63,938 nt of DNA from Halanaerobium saccharolyticum (GCF_003053565.1 NZ_QAXS01000013.1:1-63938), one strand, 5' to 3'; shown: positions 17,011 through 24,909, counted from the stretch's first letter. Notes: a model not told the origin generated them from the sequence alone. A program made the numbers and translations.

Positions 17011-17042
17011 ACCAGGTCCAAATGAACTCATTTGGACCTGGT
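17011..17042. repeat. Palindromic repeat, copy 1
   Basis: ACCAGGTCCAAATGA and its exact inverse flank a 2-base centre. Compared with copy 2 (17730-17773), TCC/GGA replaces TTC/GAA on both arms, so the stem is kept by compensating changes. No U-tract follows, so it is not a simple terminator. Confidence 0.7.
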
Positions 17043-17062
17043 TATAAAGAAATATATCACAT

Positions 17063-17106
17063 AAACGCAGACCCTAAATCCGAACTTTAGGATCTGCGTT
17101 TTTTTT
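17063..17106 (+). terminator. cstA intrinsic terminator
   Basis: AAACGCAGA(C)CCTAAA pairs with TTTAGG(A)TCTGCGTTT around a 7-base loop and is followed by a run of eight T. It lies 68 bases after the cstA stop. Confidence 0.9.
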
Positions 17107-17140
17107 GATTGAATTTCTCAAGTTTAAATCTAAAAAAATT

Positions 17141-17431
17141 CTAATTAACTACTGCTCTTCTTTCAAGTTTCTTGTAGATAGAAGCCCAGCTGCGGCGGGC
17201 ATAAATAACACTAACTTCACTCGCTTTAGCTGCCTTTTTCACCTTGCGCATTACAGCATGATTTATGTAATCAGTCATCACCAGCACAAAATCTGTCTCA
17301 GCCGGAATTTCAAAATTCCTAAACTTTGACTTATTGCGGCCATCAAGATGGATAATCTCCTCAAAACCAAGATTTTTTACATTATCTCTAATCGATCCTA
17401 AATTATCTGCGCCAACTATCATTAAAGACAT
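17141..17431 (-). CDS. DUF2325-domain protein
   Basis: The 96-residue protein is essentially one DUF2325 domain: MIVGADNLG at the start, then the DGR motif, FVLVMTDYINHAVM and VIYARRSWASIYKKLE. Members are small cytosolic proteins often found beside metal or redox genes; no function is established. ATG 17431 has GAGGAGGAGAG upstream; the frame extends 15 codons further without a ribosome site. A Fur-like palindrome lies about 80 bases upstream, which suggests iron control alongside the feo genes. Confidence 0.8.
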   Translation of the reverse strand: MSLMIVGADNLGSIRDNVKNLGFEEIIHLDGRNKSKFRNFEIPAETDFVLVMTDYINHAVMRKVKKAAKASEVSVIYARRSWASIYKKLERRAVVN

Positions 17432-17510
17432 TCTACTCTCCTCCTCATATTTTTTGTACCGGGTACATAAAACCAATTTAAGTTCCAGCTACTATAACAA
17501 TATTTATTAA

Positions 17511-17527
17511 TTGAAAATGGTTCTCAA
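17511..17527. promoter_or_regulatory. Fur-like operator upstream of the DUF2325 gene
   Basis: TTGAAAATGGTTCTCAA is a near-palindrome matching the Fur-type pattern. It differs from the copy upstream of the feo operon (21117-21133) only at two central bases. Confidence 0.55.
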
Positions 17528-17543
17528 TTGAATCTAAAATTTT

Positions 17544-17693
17544 TTATTCTTCTTTTCTTTCATCTCCACAGCAGTCATCACTGCCACAATTACAGTCTTC
17601 ACAGCCATCTCCCGCCAGAGCAAAATGTCTAAGTGAAGTACCTGCAGATAAGACTGCAGAAATTATAATTAAAACTATTAATTGACTTATCAT
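17544..17693 (-). CDS. FeoB-associated Cys-rich membrane protein, copy 1
   Basis: This 49-residue protein has one N-terminal membrane helix (ISQLIVLIIISAVLSAG) and a short cysteine-rich tail (CEDCNCGSDDCCGDE) with five cysteines. It matches the architecture of the small FeoB-associated Cys-rich proteins found after feoB in Firmicutes, thought to assist ferrous iron transport. AGGGAGTG lies about ten bases before ATG 17693. It is the distal gene of the feo run, separated from copy 2 by a 44-bp perfect palindrome. Confidence 0.75.
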   Translation of the reverse strand: MISQLIVLIIISAVLSAGTSLRHFALAGDGCEDCNCGSDDCCGDERKEE

Positions 17694-17729
17694 TTGAAAT
17701 CACTCCCTATTAAGTTTGTGAATTGTTTT

Positions 17730-17773
17730 ACTTGTACCAGGTTCAAATGAGCTCATTTGAACCTGGTACAAGT
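17730..17773. repeat. Perfect 44-bp palindrome (repeat copy 2)
   Basis: The sequence from ACTTGTACCAGGTTC to its exact inverse is symmetrical around GAGCTC (17749-17754), 22 bases per arm. It lies between the two small Cys-rich genes and could form an RNA hairpin or a cruciform. No U-tract follows on either strand. Confidence 0.8.
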
Positions 17774-17776
17774 TCA

Positions 17777-17950
17777 TTAATCATCAATCACAATCTCATC
17801 AAAATTATATTCCTTACCACCTGATACCGGGCAGCTCTGATCACTGCAGCCGGCACAGGGACTATCTGTTCCCTTAATTCCACCATAAACTTTCTTTCCT
17901 ATATAATAAAGACTGCCAAAGCCTAAAATTCCTAAAAATAAATATTCCAT
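17777..17950 (-). CDS. FeoB-associated Cys-rich membrane protein, copy 2
   Basis: This 57-residue protein has an N-terminal membrane helix (EYLFLGILGFGSLYYIG), a basic stop-transfer (KK), a cysteine-rich patch (CAGCSDQSC) and an acidic tail (DEIVIDD). It differs in sequence from copy 1 but has the same plan, so two such proteins serve one feoB. AAGGAGG lies 11 bases before ATG 17950, and the gene follows feoB by 51 bases. The role as a FeoB accessory is inferred from position and architecture. Confidence 0.72.
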   Translation of the reverse strand: MEYLFLGILGFGSLYYIGKKVYGGIKGTDSPCAGCSDQSCPVSGGKEYNFDEIVIDD

Positions 17951-18001
17951 AAATAATTTAACCTCCTTAAGCTGAAAAGCTTAAATTCAGTTTTAATATC
18001 C

Positions 18002-20050
18002 TTAAACACCAATTCCTAACAGCATTCCACCCTGATAGATTACAAAAGAAACTAACCAGGCTAAAACAAATAGATAAGACGCTGTAATTATTGGCCACTT
18101 CCAGCTCTGAGTTTCTGATTTAATAGCTCCCAGAGTCGCAATGCAGGGAGTATATAAAAGTACCATGGTTAAGAATGAATAAGCTGCCAGTGGGCTGAAG
18201 TTTGCTGTTAAAGCTGCTCTCAGTCCACCTTCTCCTGCCGCATAAACAACTCCTAGAGTACCTACAACTACCTCTTTTGCCAGAATACCAAAAACAAGTG
18301 ATGATGCTGCCTGCCAGTTGCCAAATCCTAATGGTTCGAAGATTGGAGCCATCAGCTGACCAAATTGACCGATCAAACTCTGAGCTGAAGCATATTCAAC
18401 ACCCAGTGGTAAATTAGCCAGTACCCAGATTAAAACTACAACTGCGAAAATAATTGTTCCTGCTTTTTTGATAAAGGCTCCTACTTTTTCCCACATATGA
18501 ATAAAAACTCCTTTTAAGGTTGGGAATCTGTAGGGAGGTAATTCCATAACAAAGTGTGATCTCTCACCCTTGAATAATATTTTATTAAAAATTCCGGCCA
18601 TAATCACTGCCATTACAATTCCCAGTGCATAGAGTGAAAAAACTACTGTACTTGCGTGATTGGGAAATAAAGCTCCGGCAAAAACTACATAAACCGGTAA
18701 TCTGGCTGAACAGGACATCAGTGGATTAATTAAAATCGAAATAATACGGTCCCGCTTGCTGTCTAAAGTTCTGGTTGCCATTACACCAGGTACATTACAG
18801 CCAAAACCAACAATCATTGGAATAAAGGACTTTCCGTGGAGTCCCAGTTTGCTCATCACCTTGTCCATTACATAAGCTGCCCTCGACATATAGCCGCTGT
18901 CTTCTAAAATACCGATTGCCAGGAATAAAAGAAAAATATTTGGGATAAAGACCAGTACTGAGCCCACACCACCAATAATTCCATCAGTGATAAAGGAAGT
19001 AATTAAAGGAGAAATACCCGCCCCAACTAAGAGGCCACCAAGCCAGCCGCCTGCAGCTTCAAAGAAGGCCTCGATATAGCCAATCAGTGGGTCACCAAGA
19101 GTAAAGGTAAATTTAAAAATTCCCCACATAACTGCCATAAAAATCGGGATTCCCAGATATTTATTAGTTACAATCGCATCAATTTTATCAGATACATTTT
19201 CTGGCTCCTGATCGGCCGCTGGCCGCTGCACACTTTCAGAAATAACTTTATTGATGAATTCATATTTTTTATCAATTATAATATTATCAAAATCATCTTC
19301 TGCCTTAAGTTCCCTTTCAGCAATTAAACTTTTAATCTTTTTAGCTTTGGAAACACCAACTTCTCTTTCCAAAAGTTTTACAGCTTCCGGATCATGTTCA
19401 ATTAACTTAACTGCTGCCCAGCGCTGATTGATCTGACTGGTAAAATCAAATTCCTTGAGCATGGAAACTACTTCGGAAATTAAATCTTCTACCTCACTGC
19501 CGTAATCAATTTTTAGAGCAGCCTCAGATAAATCACGATGCTGAACAGTTTCTGCTAATAGACTGTCAATTCCTCTACCTTTACTGGCAACAGTTTCCAC
19601 AACTGGAGTACCGAGCAGCTGGCCGATTTTTTCTTTGTCGATCTTGATTCCTTTTTTCTCAGCCTCATCTGCCATATTTAAAACTGCAATCAAATCTACT
19701 CCCATTTCTAGAAGCTGAACCGTAAAGTATAAGTTGCGGTCCAGATTAGAAGAGTTAATAATATTTAAAACAACATCGTAATCACCAGTTGTCAGAAAAT
19801 CTCTTGCCACTACCTCATCTTCTGAATATGCTCCCAGAGAATATGTACCCGGGAGATCAATAACTTCCAGTGAATAATTTTGATAAGAATCCCTACCTGT
19901 TTTCTTTTCTACTGTAACTCCCGGCCAGTTTCCAACATGCTGTCTGGAACCTGTTAATTCGTTGAACATTGTTGTCTTTCCGGAGTTCGGATTACCGGCC
20001 AGAGCAACTTTTAATTCATTATTTTTTCTCTTGGTTTTATTTAAAGCCAT
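18002..20050 (-). CDS. feoB: Ferrous iron transporter FeoB
   Basis: The 682-residue protein joins an N-terminal G domain (G1 GNPNSGKTT at 19-27; G3 DLPGTYSL; G4-like NMAD), a helical linker (about 190-290) and a C-terminal membrane domain with two gate regions. The second gate region includes LMSCSARLPVYVVFAGALF with its conserved Cys. It imports Fe2+ with GTP hydrolysis. It overlaps the feoA stop by one base, so the two are coupled. The two small Cys-rich genes follow. No frameshift or lost motif is seen. Confidence 0.97.
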   Translation of the reverse strand: MALNKTKRKNNELKVALAGNPNSGKTTMFNELTGSRQHVGNWPGVTVEKKTGRDSYQNYSLEVIDLPGTYSLGAYSEDEVVARDFLTTGDYDVVLNIINSSNLDRNLYFTVQLLEMGVDLIAVLNMADEAEKKGIKIDKEKIGQLLGTPVVETVASKGRGIDSLLAETVQHRDLSEAALKIDYGSEVEDLISEVVSMLKEFDFTSQINQRWAAVKLIEHDPEAVKLLEREVGVSKAKKIKSLIAERELKAEDDFDNIIIDKKYEFINKVISESVQRPAADQEPENVSDKIDAIVTNKYLGIPIFMAVMWGIFKFTFTLGDPLIGYIEAFFEAAGGWLGGLLVGAGISPLITSFITDGIIGGVGSVLVFIPNIFLLFLAIGILEDSGYMSRAAYVMDKVMSKLGLHGKSFIPMIVGFGCNVPGVMATRTLDSKRDRIISILINPLMSCSARLPVYVVFAGALFPNHASTVVFSLYALGIVMAVIMAGIFNKILFKGERSHFVMELPPYRFPTLKGVFIHMWEKVGAFIKKAGTIIFAVVVLIWVLANLPLGVEYASAQSLIGQFGQLMAPIFEPLGFGNWQAASSLVFGILAKEVVVGTLGVVYAAGEGGLRAALTANFSPLAAYSFLTMVLLYTPCIATLGAIKSETQSWKWPIITASYLFVLAWLVSFVIYQGGMLLGIGV

Positions 20051-20280
20051 TAATTTTCACATCCTTTAGTCTCTACAATTACTTTATGGGCCATTCCGCG
20101 CCCAAGTGCAACTCTATTATCTCCAAGACCTACAATCAGAGGGCCTCCAGAACTTCTATGAATTTTAACTGTTTTTCCACTAACAAAGCCTAAATCTGTT
20201 AACTTCCCTTTTGCGGTTCTACCACCATTTATTTTTTTTATACAGGCTGTCTCACCTGGTTTCAACATTGCTAAAGGCAT
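20050..20280 (-). CDS. feoA: FeoA, SH3-fold partner of FeoB
   Basis: This 76-residue cytosolic SH3-like protein modulates FeoB. It shows the family pattern PLAMLKPGE, LTDLGFVSGKTVKIHR and GDNRVALGRGMAHKV. A TTG codon directly upstream (20283) has slightly better spacing (7 bases) to AGGAGG than ATG 20280 (10 bases), so either may be used; I chose ATG. It lies 5 bases after the DtxR-family gene and overlaps feoB. Confidence 0.93.
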   Translation of the reverse strand: MPLAMLKPGETACIKKINGGRTAKGKLTDLGFVSGKTVKIHRSSGGPLIVGLGDNRVALGRGMAHKVIVETKGCEN

Positions 20281-20285
20281 CAACT

Positions 20286-20963
20286 TTAAACCTCCTTTAC
20301 CAAGATCTCTGCTGCCTCATCCTGGCGTAAACTCAAACTGTATCCTCTAACCTTAATTTCGATCGGATCTCCCATTGGTGCTCTTCCTTTAACTTCAACT
20401 TTAGCACCTTTATTTAAACCCATATCCATTAACTTTCTTTTTAGACGACCTTTGGACTCAATTTTTACTACTTCTGCTTTAGAACCAACTTTAATTTTAT
20501 CTAACATAAGCTGTTCTGCTGCCATTTTGGGTTCCTCCTTTTCTGCTTTCATTTTGAAAGCACAATTTTGCTCTTCTATATAATTGTTTTTAATTAGATA
20601 ATCAACCATTTTGCTGAAACTTTCTTCACTCAAGGCATGTTCAATTCTGCAGGCATCATGATCAGCACTTTCCTGACTGACACCAAGAGTTTTGTGTAAA
20701 AAAAGATATAACATTCGATGTTTACAGCGAACCTTTTCTGCTGCTTTAAGCCCACTTTCAGTTAACTTAATCGGACCATATTTTTCCTGACTAATTAAAC
20801 CTTCCTGATTCAGTTTTTTTAAACCCTGATTAACAGAAGATGCTGCAATTTTTAAATGATTTGCAATGTCTGTTACCCTGGCTGAGCCATTTTCTTTAAT
20901 TAAATTGTAAATAGCTTCTAAATAATCTTCCATTGATTCTGATAAATTTATGTCTGCTTCCAC
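20286..20963 (-). CDS. DtxR/MntR-family metalloregulator with C-terminal FeoA domain
   Basis: This regulator of about 225 residues has an N-terminal winged helix (MEDYLEAIYNLI, VTDIANHLKIAASSVNQGLKKL), a dimerisation/metal domain (CKHRMLYLFLHKTLG, DACRIEHALSEES) and a C-terminal SH3/FeoA-like domain (about 150-225; DLG-like MDMGLNKGAKVEV). Given its place at the head of feoAB it most likely senses Fe2+. GTG 20963 has GGGGGA about eight bases upstream; a TTG five codons earlier has none. An 18-bp palindrome of DtxR type lies just before the gene and suggests autoregulation. Confidence 0.88.
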   Translation of the reverse strand: MEADINLSESMEDYLEAIYNLIKENGSARVTDIANHLKIAASSVNQGLKKLNQEGLISQEKYGPIKLTESGLKAAEKVRCKHRMLYLFLHKTLGVSQESADHDACRIEHALSEESFSKMVDYLIKNNYIEEQNCAFKMKAEKEEPKMAAEQLMLDKIKVGSKAEVVKIESKGRLKRKLMDMGLNKGAKVEVKGRAPMGDPIEIKVRGYSLSLRQDEAAEILVKEV

Positions 20964-20979
20964 TTTCTTTTCCCCCAAT

Positions 20980-20997
20980 TTTTAGGTTAACCTAAAA
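20980..20997. promoter_or_regulatory. DtxR-type operator
   Basis: TTTTAGGTTAACCTAAAA is a perfect 18-bp palindrome closely resembling the DtxR/IdeR box (TTAGGTTAGCCTAACC type). It lies 17 bases upstream of the regulator's start, in the leader of the feo operon. Confidence 0.8.
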
Positions 20998-21039
20998 CTA
21001 ATCTAAAAAAATTTAATTTCACAACTTTGCTGAACCTAA

Positions 21040-21068
21040 TTTATAACATTTAAAAAACCAACAGACAA
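21040..21068 (-). promoter_or_regulatory. feo operon promoter
   Basis: On the minus strand TTGTCT (21068-21063) and TATAAA (21045-21040) are 17 bases apart. Transcription would begin near 21033 and run through the DtxR-type operator, which would act as a downstream roadblock. Confidence 0.55.
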
Positions 21069-21116
21069 TTATCTTTGAAACTTATTATTATAAAATAATT
21101 TAGTTTGAATGATTAA

Positions 21117-21133
21117 TTGAAAACGATTCTCAA
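21117..21133. promoter_or_regulatory. Fur-like operator upstream of the feo operon
   Basis: TTGAAAACGATTCTCAA fits the Fur inverted-repeat pattern and nearly equals the copy at 17511-17527. It lies about 50 bases upstream of the promoter's -35, close to a second possible -10 (TATAAT on the minus strand at about 21090-21095). Confidence 0.6.
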
Positions 21134-21388
21134 CTTCAACTAAATTATATATAACTAAATTACTTTTGTCAAGATTATTTTGCAAAAAAAATGCTTATTA
21201 TGCCCGCTATAACAGTTATTAGTAATAATTACTAATAACTGATTGTCCCTGAATAATTAATTTTAAAGATTATTTTAGATGGTGATTAAGAAGCAATAAT
21301 TACCTGAGCAAATTTATTTACTAATTTAAAACTTTTTAATCTTTTTCTAATGTTTATTTAAAGTTTTTTTAATAATCCACTGATATTA
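21134..21388. other. AT-rich gene-free stretch
   Basis: I see no open frame, repeat or hairpin of note between the Fur-like site and the -10 of the candidate small RNA. Confidence 0.6.
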
Positions 21389-21399
21389 TATAATTGTAG

Positions 21400-21523
21400 C
21401 AAAGAGATAGAAATTTGTTATCCCCTTTTTTAAGCTGTTGCAGAGGACAGCTTTAAGCATAGATAAAAGTACTAGATACTTTTCTCCTTGTTTTAACCGC
21501 CTTTTTCCCGAGGCGGTTTTTTT
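21400..21523 (+). ncRNA. Candidate structured small RNA (about 120 nt)
   Basis: A -10 hexamer TATAAT (21389-21394) precedes a compact fold. CAAAGAG (21400-21406) faces CTCCTTG (21484-21490), and TTATC (21418-21422) faces GATAA. AAGCTGT/ACAGCTT (about 21433-21454) and AAAAGTA/TACTTTT (about 21466-21484) form inner hairpins. A terminator, AACCGCCT/AGGCGGTT with seven T, ends it at 21523. No convincing -35 and no open frame with a ribosome site are present. I do not recognise the RNA family. Its position beside the iron locus invites an iron-related role, but that is speculation. Confidence 0.5.
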
Positions 21524-21548
21524 ATGTCTAATTTTATGTCTAATATTT

Positions 21549-21591
21549 AAAGCCCACTTCTTAATTAAACGCAGAAGTGGGCTTTATTTTT
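21549..21591 (+). terminator. Strong, possibly bidirectional terminator
   Basis: AAAGCCCACTTCT pairs perfectly with AGAAGTGGGCTTT and is followed on the plus strand by ATTTTTAT. It separates the small-RNA transcript from the convergent ABC permease gene ending at 21620. Confidence 0.8.
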
Positions 21592-21619
21592 ATCGTTATT
21601 TATTTCTATTAAGTTGATT

Positions 21620-22552
21620 TTAAGCTCGAACTTCTTTTCTCATAAATGACAGATAAGAGACTGCAAAACAGATTAAAGAAGCTGCAATTAAAGCTGTAAA
21701 GTGCGGCCAGACCAAAATTAGACTCTGATCAAGAGATAAAGTTGATGGAATTGCTCCCTGCAGCTGTTTAAAACTAAGGCCGCCTAAAGTTCTAATTGAA
21801 GGTGTTAATAGAATAGTCGTTAATTCATTATATAAATAGTTGGGAGAAAGCCTTGATAAAGCTGCAGTTAAACTCCTTAAGTCAAATGGATTTGACGCTA
21901 TCGATCTGGCAGTAATATTAACCAGCATTGAGTAAAATACCGTAAAGAAAAGCCAAACAGCAAGACTTGCCAGTGCTGAAGTTGCAGACTGCTTAAAGAT
22001 AATTGAAAATAAAATACCAAGATTAAGCCAGAAGGCAATATAGACTCCACTCAGAAACAAAAAGATGAATATTCTTAAGAATTCGCCTAATGTGGGTGGA
22101 AGCCCAATCGAAATTAATCCTGCACCCATGACCAAAAATCCGATTGAAAAAACCAGCAAAAAGACAAGCGAAATTGCTGCTGCAAATTTACTGGTAATAA
22201 AATAATCGCGGGGAATTGGCTGTGATAAAACCCTACTGATTGTTCCCTGATTTTGTTCCGAATTCACCAGGTCAAAACCGAGTGCTATCCCCAGTATTGG
22301 TCCCAGAAAACTTATCAATGTCATAAAATTCGGTATGCTGCCTGTTGTTGCAGTAAACAGTTTTAAAAAGAGGAAATTATCTTCCTGATTAATTACTGCA
22401 GCATTGTTTTTAATTAAATTCAAAATCGAATAGATGGAAGCAAAAGTGGTCAGCAGGATTAAAGCTACTATTATAATAAACTTCCAGCTTTTAACGTGAT
22501 CTGAAATTTCTTTGTTGACCATTACACTAAAAGAATTATTATAATCGGGCAT
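21620..22552 (-). CDS. ABC-2 type transporter permease
   Basis: The 310-residue permease has six predicted membrane segments and the ABC-2 core LISFLGPILGIALGFDLVNSEQNQGTISRVLSQPIPRD (given in part by position, about residues 75-120). The stretch EQNQGTISRVLSQPIPR is typical of NosY/CcmB-like multidrug or copper-export permeases. ATG 22552 has GGGGGTGA upstream; the frame extends 13 codons further inside the ATPase gene. It overlaps the ATPase stop by 14 bases. With the NEW3 protein upstream it forms a three-gene exporter unit. The substrate is unknown. Confidence 0.85.
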   Translation of the reverse strand: MPDYNNSFSVMVNKEISDHVKSWKFIIIVALILLTTFASIYSILNLIKNNAAVINQEDNFLFLKLFTATTGSIPNFMTLISFLGPILGIALGFDLVNSEQNQGTISRVLSQPIPRDYFITSKFAAAISLVFLLVFSIGFLVMGAGLISIGLPPTLGEFLRIFIFLFLSGVYIAFWLNLGILFSIIFKQSATSALASLAVWLFFTVFYSMLVNITARSIASNPFDLRSLTAALSRLSPNYLYNELTTILLTPSIRTLGGLSFKQLQGAIPSTLSLDQSLILVWPHFTALIAASLICFAVSYLSFMRKEVRA

Positions 22553-23393
22553 CAACTTCACCCCCTTTAAAGTAGTGCTGATAGATTTCATCTAAAAGAT
22601 TTTCCTGTTCTTTAATTTCCCTAACTTCATCCAGAGCGGCAATCTTTTCAACAGTCTGTTCTGAATAATCCTTAATTTTAACATTGAGGTTAATCTCTTT
22701 CTCTTCCAGCAGCTGATCTGCCAGATCTTTAATACTTCCTTCGGCCAGCAGCTGTCCTTTAACAAAAATACCAACCCGATCACAAATCTGCTGTACCTGA
22801 TTTAAAAGATGTGAAGATAAAAGAACAGTAATCCCATTTTCTTTACTTAAACTGCGGATTAAATCTAGAAATTCATTGATTCCTGTGGGATCGATTCCTA
22901 TAGTAGGCTCATCAAGTATAACTATCTCAGGATCTTTAATTAAAACATCGGCCAGTCCCAGCCGCTGCCGCATACCTTTAGAATAGGTAGCTACTCTGTT
23001 ATCAACCACATTATCTAAGCCTACCAGATTAATCATTTCTTCCGCTTTTTTCTCTGCAGCTGCAGCATCCATTCCATTTAATTGGGCAGTATAAATTAAA
23101 TTTTCTTTGCCAGTGCTGTTATCATAAAATCCTACCTGATCGGGCAGATATCCGGTAAATTTTTTGACTTCAATTGAATCCCGGGTAGTGTTTAGTCCTT
23201 TAATCTCTGCCGATCCAGAGCTGGGTTCAGTCAAACCCAGGAGCATTAAAATTGTTGTTGTTTTACCCGCTCCATTTGGACCCAGCAGACCATAAATTTC
23301 ACCCTTTTTTATATTCAAATCCAGCTCATTTACGGCCTTTATATCACCATATTTTTTTGTTAGTTCACTGGTAGAGATAATTGTTTCAGCCAT
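22539..23393 (-). CDS. ABC transporter ATP-binding protein (exporter type)
   Basis: The 284-residue ATPase has Walker A GPNGAGKTT (about 37-45), signature YSKGMRQRLGLA (about 140-150) and Walker B IVILDEP, followed by the H-loop SSHLL. The YSKGM form of the signature is typical of ABC-2 exporters. The C-terminal 60 residues hold a small regulatory-like domain. It starts 2 bases after the NEW3-protein stop and overlaps the permease gene, giving a tightly coupled operon. Confidence 0.92.
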   Translation of the reverse strand: MAETIISTSELTKKYGDIKAVNELDLNIKKGEIYGLLGPNGAGKTTTILMLLGLTEPSSGSAEIKGLNTTRDSIEVKKFTGYLPDQVGFYDNSTGKENLIYTAQLNGMDAAAAEKKAEEMINLVGLDNVVDNRVATYSKGMRQRLGLADVLIKDPEIVILDEPTIGIDPTGINEFLDLIRSLSKENGITVLLSSHLLNQVQQICDRVGIFVKGQLLAEGSIKDLADQLLEEKEINLNVKIKDYSEQTVEKIAALDEVREIKEQENLLDEIYQHYFKGGEVDARL

Positions 23394-23395
23394 TA

Positions 23396-24568
23396 TTATC
23401 TCCTCCCGTATTTTCTAACGAAATAAAATATAACTGCTATTACTGCCAGAATAATCAAAATTCCAGCCCATCCCCAGACCATAGAAGTTTTTACTGTAAT
23501 TCTGAAGTTAGCCTGAGAACTAGCTTCAGGAGTATTGGCTTTTAAAGTAAGCTGATAGTCACCAGCAATTGCCTGGTCACCTGCTTTTATATCTGCAGTT
23601 ATAGTTTCAGTTTCTCCTGCTTCTAATTTTGAAATTTCATCTTTTTCAAAGTCAACAGACCAGTCAGAAGGTGTAGTGGCATTAAGTTTAATATCTCGTA
23701 AAGTTATGGTTCCAGAATTTTTTATTGTTAAGTCAATTTTTTTGTTTTCTCCAGCCACAATTTCTCTGCTCAATCGGCCGGAAGGAGTTGTTAAATTCAA
23801 GCCGTATTTACCTTTAATTACTGCTTCTAAATCAATTTTTTTAGAAGTAGAACCGGAATTTGCTTCAACTGAAAATTTATATGTATCTGCAGCAACATTT
23901 ACTGCCGGTTCAACCTTGACTGAAATCGTCTTACTTTCACCGGATTCGATAGTTATCGAGGTAATATAGGAACCGGCTTCTCTAAATCTTACATCCCAAC
24001 CCCGAGGAGCATCAGCTTTTAAAGCATAATGCTGCTTTTCTGCAGTTCTATTTCTTAAGGTTGTATCATAAGTAAAGGTTGAATCAGAGTAGCCTTCCAT
24101 GTTATTCTGATCAACTGTAAATTCAGTTTCAAAAACTCCTCTTTCAGCAATTTTTACATCTAAAGGCAGCTGAAATATTTCGCCACTTTCACTTTTAGCT
24201 GTTAAGGTAAAGCTATAATTTCCTTTTTCTATCTTCAAAGGTACATTGACCTTTAAGTCAATACTTTCTTGATTTTCGTCTTTAAAATCTTTGGATTTTA
24301 CTGCCAGTTCCTCTATGCTTTTACCACCTGAGGTTATTGTATAATCCCAGCCTTCTGGCAGATCCTGTACAGCAAAACTCAAATTTTTAATTTCATAACT
24401 GTTATTTAGCACATCAATATTATAATCCAGACTTTCACCCGGAGTTACCGATAAACCTGTATAAGGTGTATATAATGTTATATCACCTTCAGCTGCACTG
24501 ACTGCTCCAGCAAAAACAAAAATAAAAACCATTAAAAAAAGAAGTGAAATCCCAACTCTTTTTGACAT
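23396..24568 (-). CDS. Surface-anchored NEW3-domain protein linked to an ABC exporter
   Basis: The 390-residue protein has a signal peptide (KRVGISLLFLMVFIFVFAG, cleavage near SAAEG) and three consecutive beta-sandwich repeats of about 110 residues. These share motifs such as LPEGWDYTITSGG, APRGWDVRFREAG and TPSDWSVDFEKDE, the NEW3 (NPCBM-associated) pattern. A C-terminal membrane helix (WGWAGILIILAVIAVIFYFV) with a basic tail follows. It should project outside the membrane. Similar proteins lie beside NosF/NosY-like ABC genes in many bacteria, but their role is not established. It is the first gene of the operon; ATG 24568 follows AGGGAGG. Confidence 0.82.
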   Translation of the reverse strand: MSKRVGISLLFLMVFIFVFAGAVSAAEGDITLYTPYTGLSVTPGESLDYNIDVLNNSYEIKNLSFAVQDLPEGWDYTITSGGKSIEELAVKSKDFKDENQESIDLKVNVPLKIEKGNYSFTLTAKSESGEIFQLPLDVKIAERGVFETEFTVDQNNMEGYSDSTFTYDTTLRNRTAEKQHYALKADAPRGWDVRFREAGSYITSITIESGESKTISVKVEPAVNVAADTYKFSVEANSGSTSKKIDLEAVIKGKYGLNLTTPSGRLSREIVAGENKKIDLTIKNSGTITLRDIKLNATTPSDWSVDFEKDEISKLEAGETETITADIKAGDQAIAGDYQLTLKANTPEASSQANFRITVKTSMVWGWAGILIILAVIAVIFYFVRKYGRR

Positions 24569-24699
24569 TTGAATTACCTCCCTAATTTTAATTATTTTAA
24601 TTTTAGTTTAAACTGTTTTTTCCTGTAATTTCCAGTAAGCAATATCTGACTCCTCTTTATTTATCACCCCTCCCTGACTTTTTAATTCCATCTATAAAT

Positions 24700-24727
24700 A
24701 TTATATTAAATTAATTTGAAAATTCAA
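24700..24727 (-). promoter_or_regulatory. Promoter of the NEW3/ABC operon
   Basis: TTGAAT (24727-24722) and TATAAT (24705-24700) on the minus strand are 16 bases apart. A leader of about 125 bases follows. It includes an unconvincing 20-codon frame (24667-24608). Confidence 0.5.
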
Positions 24728-24751
24728 TTAAAAGAAAATTAAATTTTAATT

Positions 24752-24812
24752 AGAAAAATTCTCCATCCCTCTATTAACGGCTGAGTAGGTACCATTAATA
24801 AGAAATGGAGAA
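24752..24812 (-). terminator. Purine operon terminator
   Basis: On the minus strand TTCTCCAT pairs with ATGGAGAA, with an inner TATTAATGG/CCGTTAATA stem, and is followed by TTTTTCT. It lies about 100 bases after the purH stop. Confidence 0.75.
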
Positions 24813-24909
24813 TTGATTAGGGAAATCTATGTTAATTCAAATTAATTAGATTTTTTTAAATTTAAGCTATTTAACGTGCTCATATATAAACTGCTTCTTA
24901 AATTAGAAT

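Noticed and set aside
17456-17470. Further copy of the palindromic repeat (GTACCGGGTAC)
   Set aside because: Only the outermost bases match; the core of the repeat is absent, so a short chance palindrome is as likely.
17441-17476. N-terminal extension of the DUF2325 protein
   Set aside because: The extra 15 codons lack a ribosome site and precede GAGGAGGAGAG, which clearly serves ATG 17431.
24608-24667. 20-codon minus-strand frame (GTG start) in the leader of the NEW3 operon
   Set aside because: GGGAGG is only two bases from the GTG, the peptide has no attenuation signature and no hairpin follows. It could be chance.
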